DNA of 9,644 bases, taken from NCBI GenBank assembly GCA_035490315.1, contig DATHET010000152.1, positions 1 through 9,644 of the forward strand, read 5' to 3'. The stretch is from JADJQU01 sp035490315. GTDB lineage: Bacteria > Planctomycetota > UBA1135 > GCA-002686595. Below the pieces are notes generated by a model. It was not told the origin of the DNA. It worked only from the letters and a program-made list of their open reading frames with translations, and made no database searches. Both the position numbers and the translations under genes were made by a program. How positions within the stretch are numbered: the stretch's first letter is position 1; each line of letters starts with the position of its first letter. Shown piece after piece: positions 5,794-9,644 of the stretch.

Positions 5794-8220
5794 TCAAGGA
5801 ATGATCGTCAGTCCCACGGCATTGCTGGCGAAAGTCAGCGGCTTCTTCTTGTGCGGCAGGACGAACGCGTGATGGATCGTGCGACCGACCCAGAACCCGC
5901 GGCCGTGCAACCGGCTGACTTGGATCTCGACATGCGCCATCCCTTCGGAATCGAGGATCCCGACGACGGGCACGATCGCCGAGGGATGGTGCGGGATCAG
6001 GTTGAGCAAGGTGTAGCTGTCCAACACGAGCGGCACGTGCACGTTGTTCAAGTTGAACCCGGGCTCGGTGCCGTGCAGGCTCCCCAGCATCAGGAACGCT
6101 CGACCGGCATTGGCCCGGCCCGCGCGCAACGTCAGGTGCTGCGTCCCCCGCGAATCGTAGGAGATCTCGAGCACGTCGGCCTCGAGCGGCTGCCCCGCTT
6201 CCTGGCAATCGAACACGCCGTTGCCATCGGCGTCGACGTCCGGCCTGCCGCAGCCGCAGATGCCCGGCAGCACTTTGAGCGGATCTTGCGGGCATCCGTC
6301 CGCGCAATCCGGGGTGCCGTCGTTGTCGAGGTCCGTCTCGGCAGCACCGCCGCAGCCGCAGGCACCGGGAGCGATCCTGCTCGGATCGTTCGGGCAGCCG
6401 TCGTCGCAGTCCGCCGTGCCGTCCCCGTCGCTGTCCACGTCCGCCACGCCGCAGCCGCACAGGCCGGGCGCGATCTTGTTCGGGTCGAAGGGACAACCGT
6501 CGAAGCAGTTCGGCGCGCCGTCGTGGTCGCTGTCGCTGTCGGCGATGCCGCAACCGCATGCACCAGGCGAGAGCTTGGCCGGATCGTTCGGGCAGCCGTC
6601 ATCGCAGTCGGCCGTGCCATCCCCGTCGCTGTCGGTGTCCGCGACACCGCAGCCGCACGGGCCGGGCGCAACCTTGTTCGGGTCATTGGGACAATCGTCG
6701 AAGCAATCCGGCGTGCCGTCCTGATCGCTGTCGCTGTCGGCGATTCCGCAACCGCAGGAGCCCGGCAAAAGCTTCGCGGGATCGTTCGGGCAGCCGTCGT
6801 TGCAGTTCGGCGTGCCGTCCCCGTCGCTGTCCGTGTCCGCTACGCCGCAGCCGCATGGGCCCGGCGCGATCTTGTGCGGATCGCTCGGGCAACCGTCCAA
6901 GGCATCGGGAGTTCCGTCGCCGTCGGCGTCCGGAGCAGGAGCATCCGTTCCGCGGAAAGCATAGGCCGCACCGGCCTGGCTCGCGCCCGTGGATTCGGTC
7001 GGCGCACCCAGGACGAGGTCGGGCCAGCCTTCGCCGCTGATGTCGCCGCCGCCGCGCACGCAGGTCCCCAGGTGAGCGCCGGGCAATCCGATGTATTCGG
7101 CCAGCACGGCCGCGCTCGCTCCCGAATAGAGGCGCACGACGCCGCTCAGCGTCCCGCCAGTTCCAGAGTCCGGTGCGCCGATCGCGAAGTCGGGAAGGCC
7201 ATCGGCATCGATGTCGCCGGCCGCGGTCACGGAGCTGCCGAAAGTGCGCTGCAGCCCAGTCGCCGCGATATGCATCAGCAGCGATCCGTCCGCGCCCGAG
7301 TACAGGCGCGCGTAGCCGACGCCACCGCCGAAGGGCTGGCGCGCACCGGCGAGTATGTCGGAGGCACCGTCGCCATCGACATCGCCGACGAAGGCGACGG
7401 AGCTGCCGAGCCCATCGCGCGCAGGAGCGATTGCAGTGCTCCACAATGTCACGAAGGTGGCGCCCGAGAACACGCGCACGACTCCGCCTTGAGGCGCGGT
7501 CGTGAAATACGCTCCGCCGACGACGAGATCGCTCGTGCCGTCGCCATCGATGTCGGCTCCGCCGTCCACGGAATAGCCGAGGAGCTCGCGGCTCGTCCCG
7601 CCGACGAACTTGTGGATCGACAGCCCGGTCGCACCGGACCAGACGCGCGCCGAGCCTGTGCTCTCGCCGAGATCGTCGTCGTCGACGGCGCCACCGATGA
7701 TGTCGGGCACTCCGTCGTGGTCGAGGTCGCCGGCAGAGCCCACCGACCAGCCCATGTGATCGCCGGGCGAATCGCCGCGGAATTCGCGCAGCGTTGCTCC
7801 GTTGAGGCCCGACACGACGCGGACGATGCCGCAGCCGATCGATCCAGGACCGTTCGCGAGCGGTGCGCCGATCGCGAGGTCGCCGCGACCGTCGCCGTCG
7901 ACGTCTCCGAGCGCCGCCAGGCTCACGCCGAAACTCGAGCCGTTGGACGGCCCTTGAATGGTCCAGAGCAGGCTGCCGTTGGCGCCCGAAACCATTCGCA
8001 CGAGGCCGAAACCCGAGGCAGCGCCGGGCGCACCGATGGCGAAATCAGCTCTGCCGTCGACGTCGAGGTCACCGACGATCGCCGCGGCGGAACCTTGACG
8101 TTCGCCCGCAGCCATGCCGCCGACGCGGTGGATCAGCGATTGACCCTCCGCGAAGTCTCCAGCCCAAAGTACCGCTCCCAGCGCGAGCAACGCTCGGCCG
8201 TGGAATGAACCTGTTCCCAT
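5794..8220 (-). CDS. Protein C: secreted FG-GAP propeller protein with thrombospondin-type-3-like Asp/Cys array and distinct C-terminal module
   Basis: This is an 808-residue protein on the reverse strand. ATG 8220 is preceded by AAGGG 5 bases upstream and opens a signal peptide (core about 9-20; AEG before Gln27). Seven FG-GAP motifs follow at about residues 50, 105, 164, 222, 279, 335 and 392, mostly of the form GDxDxDGxxDxxxGAP, with 55-59 residue spacing. Seven such units form an integrin-alpha-like propeller whose D-x-D-x-D-G loops usually bind calcium. Residues 431-676 are seven full and one partial Asp/Cys repeats of about 33 residues (DSDGDGTxxCxDGCPxDPxKxxPGxCGCG), resembling thrombospondin type 3 repeats and probably a rigid calcium-loaded stalk. 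Residues 681-808 have no cysteine, contain GRAFLMLGSLHGTEPG and end SNAVGLTIIP. They resemble a C-terminal module I remember from planctomycete secreted proteins. Its role could be surface retention, but this is unproven. No enzyme motif is seen. Confidence 0.9.
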   Translation of the reverse strand: MGTGSFHGRALLALGAVLWAGDFAEGQSLIHRVGGMAAGERQGSAAAIVGDLDVDGRADFAIGAPGAASGFGLVRMVSGANGSLLWTIQGPSNGSSFGVSLAALGDVDGDGRGDLAIGAPLANGPGSIGCGIVRVVSGLNGATLREFRGDSPGDHMGWSVGSAGDLDHDGVPDIIGGAVDDDDLGESTGSARVWSGATGLSIHKFVGGTSRELLGYSVDGGADIDGDGTSDLVVGGAYFTTAPQGGVVRVFSGATFVTLWSTAIAPARDGLGSSVAFVGDVDGDGASDILAGARQPFGGGVGYARLYSGADGSLLMHIAATGLQRTFGSSVTAAGDIDADGLPDFAIGAPDSGTGGTLSGVVRLYSGASAAVLAEYIGLPGAHLGTCVRGGGDISGEGWPDLVLGAPTESTGASQAGAAYAFRGTDAPAPDADGDGTPDALDGCPSDPHKIAPGPCGCGVADTDSDGDGTPNCNDGCPNDPAKLLPGSCGCGIADSDSDQDGTPDCFDDCPNDPNKVAPGPCGCGVADTDSDGDGTADCDDGCPNDPAKLSPGACGCGIADSDSDHDGAPNCFDGCPFDPNKIAPGLCGCGVADVDSDGDGTADCDDGCPNDPSRIAPGACGCGGAAETDLDNDGTPDCADGCPQDPLKVLPGICGCGRPDVDADGNGVFDCQEAGQPLEADVLEISYDSRGTQHLTLRAGRANAGRAFLMLGSLHGTEPGFNLNNVHVPLVLDSYTLLNLIPHHPSAIVPVVGILDSEGMAHVEIQVSRLHGRGFWVGRTIHHAFVLPHKKKPLTFASNAVGLTIIP
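6193..6930 (-). repeat. Asp/Cys array of protein C: 99-base coding repeats with a 198-base higher-order period
   Basis: Units run at residues 431-461, 462-494, 495-527, 528-560, 561-593, 594-627 and 628-660, plus a partial unit from 661. Units 2 and 4 share TDSDGDGT, CPNDPAKL and CGCGIA. Units 3 and 5 share CFD, DPNK and CGCGVA. At DNA level the phrase TCGCTGTCGCTGTCGG occurs at 6527 and again at 6725, exactly 198 bases apart. The array thus seems to have grown by copying two-unit blocks. Confidence 0.85.
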
Positions 8221-8504
8221 CTACGCCCTTTTCGATCGGTCGCGTTCGTGCCCCCCTCGATCGTGCCTGCGGGACGGGACCCGCGGGCTGGGTATCGCCT
8301 GCCTCATCGGCATTCGCCGAGTCCGAAGTGGAGGAAATCCGGAGCCTGGCTTGCAGTGGCTCCTGACCGCTCCTGTCCAGCTTCGGCATGTCGTCCGCGC
8401 CCTCCTGTCCGCTGCTCGCGAGCGGGTAGGCACTTCGGCCGTGCTCGCGTACGCTGGATTCGTCGGACGCGGCGGCTGAATTGGCATTACCCAGGAGTCT
8501 CTCC
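8221..8504. other. Divergent intergenic region shared by proteins C and D
   Basis: These 284 bases lie between two divergent secreted-propeller genes, so both promoters must be here or in adjacent sequence. I find no clear -35/-10 pair on either strand. The sequence has a 10-base palindrome GCTCGCGAGC (8414-8423) and an inverted repeat GCGGG-N6-CCCGC (8269-8284). TCGATCG also occurs twice, near 8232 and 8258. None is strong enough to call an operator. No credible coding frame is present. Confidence 0.5.
8493..8497 (+). promoter_or_regulatory. Ribosome binding site of protein D
   Basis: AGGAG lies 7 bases upstream of ATG 8505. It is the best Shine-Dalgarno match in the window and fixes the start of protein D. 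Confidence 0.65.
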
Positions 8505-9644
8505 ATGCCTCTCATCAATCTCGAGGCCCTCTCAACCCAAGCTGCCCGAGGCCGGAGCAGATTCGCGATCACGGCCATCTTGCTCGCCGTGCCAAGCCTG
8601 ACGGCATTGGGGCAAAGCCCACCCTGCGACAAGTCTCCCTACGCTGGCGCGCAATACGGCACTGGTTTCCCGGCTGGAATCGCAACGGGCGATCTGGACG
8701 GCGACGGCCTCGACGACGTGGCTGTTGCGTCCATGGACGCGGACGCGGTCAGCGTGTTCCTGCATCAGCCCGATGGCTCGCTGACCCGCTCAACCTGGTC
8801 GGGGATGGGGCACCATACGTTAGGCATCGCGCTGTCGGACTTGAATGGCGACGGATCGAAGGATGTCGTGACGAGCAACATCCTCTCGCAAGACATCACG
8901 GTTCGATTCAATCAAGGCAACGGCAGCTTTCTCGCCGTGGCGAGCTATCCGCTGGCAGCTGAGCCGCACGGAATCGCGGTTGGCGACTTGAACGGAGATG
9001 GATCTGTCGACCTCGCCGTGGCGGCGCGACTCGCGGGCGCGATCATGGTGCTGTTCAACACGGGAAACGGCGGCTTCCAGGCGCCGACGACCTACCCGAT
9101 GGGCGCATCGGCACGCGAAGTCGCCCTAGGCGATCTCAACGGCGATGGACTGCTCGACATCGTCACTTCCGATTTCGACGCGGACACGGTGTCGGTGAGG
9201 CTCAACCTCGGAGCTGGAATCTTCGGAGCGGGAGCAGCCACGACCTATTCGACATTGATCGAGCCCGCGGGGCTGGCGATCGGCGATCTCGACTCGAGTG
9301 GCCGACCGGAAATCGTCGTGACGAACTTCGGGTCCAAACGCGTGTCGGTGCTTCGCAACCAGGGCAATGGAACGTTCGCGGCGCAGGTGAGCTACCTCGC
9401 CGGAATCCAGCCGTACGACGTGGCGATCGGCGACCTGAATGCCGACGGCAAGCCAGATCTCGTCGTCACGAATCGTGGCACCTACGACCTGTCCGTCTTC
9501 CGAAACCTCGGAACGGGTACCTTCGCGACGCAAGTGAAAGTTCCGAAGGCATGGAGCCCGGCATCAGTGGCCCTCGCGGATCTCAATGGCGACGGATCCT
9601 TGGACCTCGTCGTCGGCGACGACTGGGCCAACAGCTTCTCGCTG
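8505..9644 (+). CDS. Protein D: secreted VCBS/FG-GAP repeat protein, N-terminal 380 residues (runs off right edge)
   Basis: The forward frame from ATG 8505 is open for 380 codons to the window edge. Residues 1-36 form a signal peptide: Arg at 15, 17 and 19, core at about 20-34, and ALG before Gln37. Seven repeats are seen, each with a calcium-type motif (G/S/A)DLNGDGxxDxVV starting near residues 62, 111, 160, 209, 260, 309 and 358. Six motif spacings are 49 residues except one of 51. Each unit also contains a (V/I)xVxxNxGxGxF strand. This matches VCBS/FG-GAP-like families, whose units form bladed beta-propellers on secreted or surface proteins. Repeat 5 is degenerate (DLDSSGRPE), with Ser265 and Glu269 replacing usual Asp ligands. 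The gene diverges from protein C, but the two proteins use different repeat subtypes (49 against about 57 residues). The C-terminus, which could show an enzyme domain or anchoring module, lies outside the window. Confidence 0.87.
   Translation, partial: MPLINLEALSTQAARGRSRFAITAILLAVPSLTALGQSPPCDKSPYAGAQYGTGFPAGIATGDLDGDGLDDVAVASMDADAVSVFLHQPDGSLTRSTWSGMGHHTLGIALSDLNGDGSKDVVTSNILSQDITVRFNQGNGSFLAVASYPLAAEPHGIAVGDLNGDGSVDLAVAARLAGAIMVLFNTGNGGFQAPTTYPMGASAREVALGDLNGDGLLDIVTSDFDADTVSVRLNLGAGIFGAGAATTYSTLIEPAGLAIGDLDSSGRPEIVVTNFGSKRVSVLRNQGNGTFAAQVSYLAGIQPYDVAIGDLNADGKPDLVVTNRGTYDLSVFRNLGTGTFATQVKVPKAWSPASVALADLNGDGSLDLVVGDDWANSFSL

Noticed and set aside
6193..6930. Asp-rich array of protein C as dockerin repeats
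   Set aside because: The 33-residue period, the CxDGCPxDP and PGxCGCG cysteines and the number of units fit thrombospondin-type-3-like repeats, not the paired dockerin motif.
6193..6930. Regular 99/198-base DNA repeats as a CRISPR-like array
   Set aside because: The repeats are in frame and coding throughout, with no unique spacers, and variation falls mainly in protein-compatible positions.
5770..8208. An 812-codon forward-strand open frame covering almost all of protein C
   Set aside because: It is antisense to a gene with a signal peptide, seven FG-GAP motifs and a Cys array. Its translation is a periodic Arg/Ala/Val pattern that mirrors the repeats on the other strand. Long antisense frames are expected in GC-rich repetitive coding DNA.

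Overview
The window looks like a piece of a GC-rich bacterial chromosome from the Planctomycetota. The basis is content, not a marker gene. Four long genes encode predicted secreted beta-propeller proteins of the RCC1-like and FG-GAP/VCBS types. One carries a thrombospondin-type-3-like Asp/Cys array. The C-terminal modules resemble ones I remember from planctomycete secreted proteins, especially large-genome marine lineages. There is no rRNA, tRNA, CRISPR array, transposase or phage gene. The phylum call is an inference.

Layout. 1-306 (-): N-terminal 102 codons of a GT-C type membrane glycosyltransferase, running off the left edge. 307-550: divergent intergenic gap. 551-2815 (+): protein A, an RCC1-like propeller protein with a six-cysteine C-terminal module. 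2816-3003: convergent gap with one GC hairpin. 3004-5259 (-): protein B, a diverged paralogue of A. 5260-5793: 534 bases without a convincing gene. 5794-8220 (-): protein C, seven FG-GAP repeats, then a Cys/Asp-rich array, then a distinct C-terminal module. 8221-8504: divergent gap. 8505-9644 (+): protein D, a VCBS/FG-GAP protein cut by the right edge.

How the genes relate. A and B are tail-to-tail paralogues. C and D diverge from a shared 284-base region. All four begin with a signal peptide, so they should act outside the cytoplasm. No enzyme domain is visible in any of them, so adhesion, binding or surface structure is the most that can be inferred. The window shows no operon, and no direct evidence that the glycosyltransferase acts on these proteins.

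Most notable points: both RCC1 paralogues contain 13 full repeats plus two terminal half-repeats, which would make 14 blades or two seven-bladed propellers; the six C-terminal cysteines keep almost identical spacing in A and B; the calcium-type array of C has a 198-base higher-order repeat; and at least three of the four signal peptides appear to leave a Gln at the mature N-terminus.
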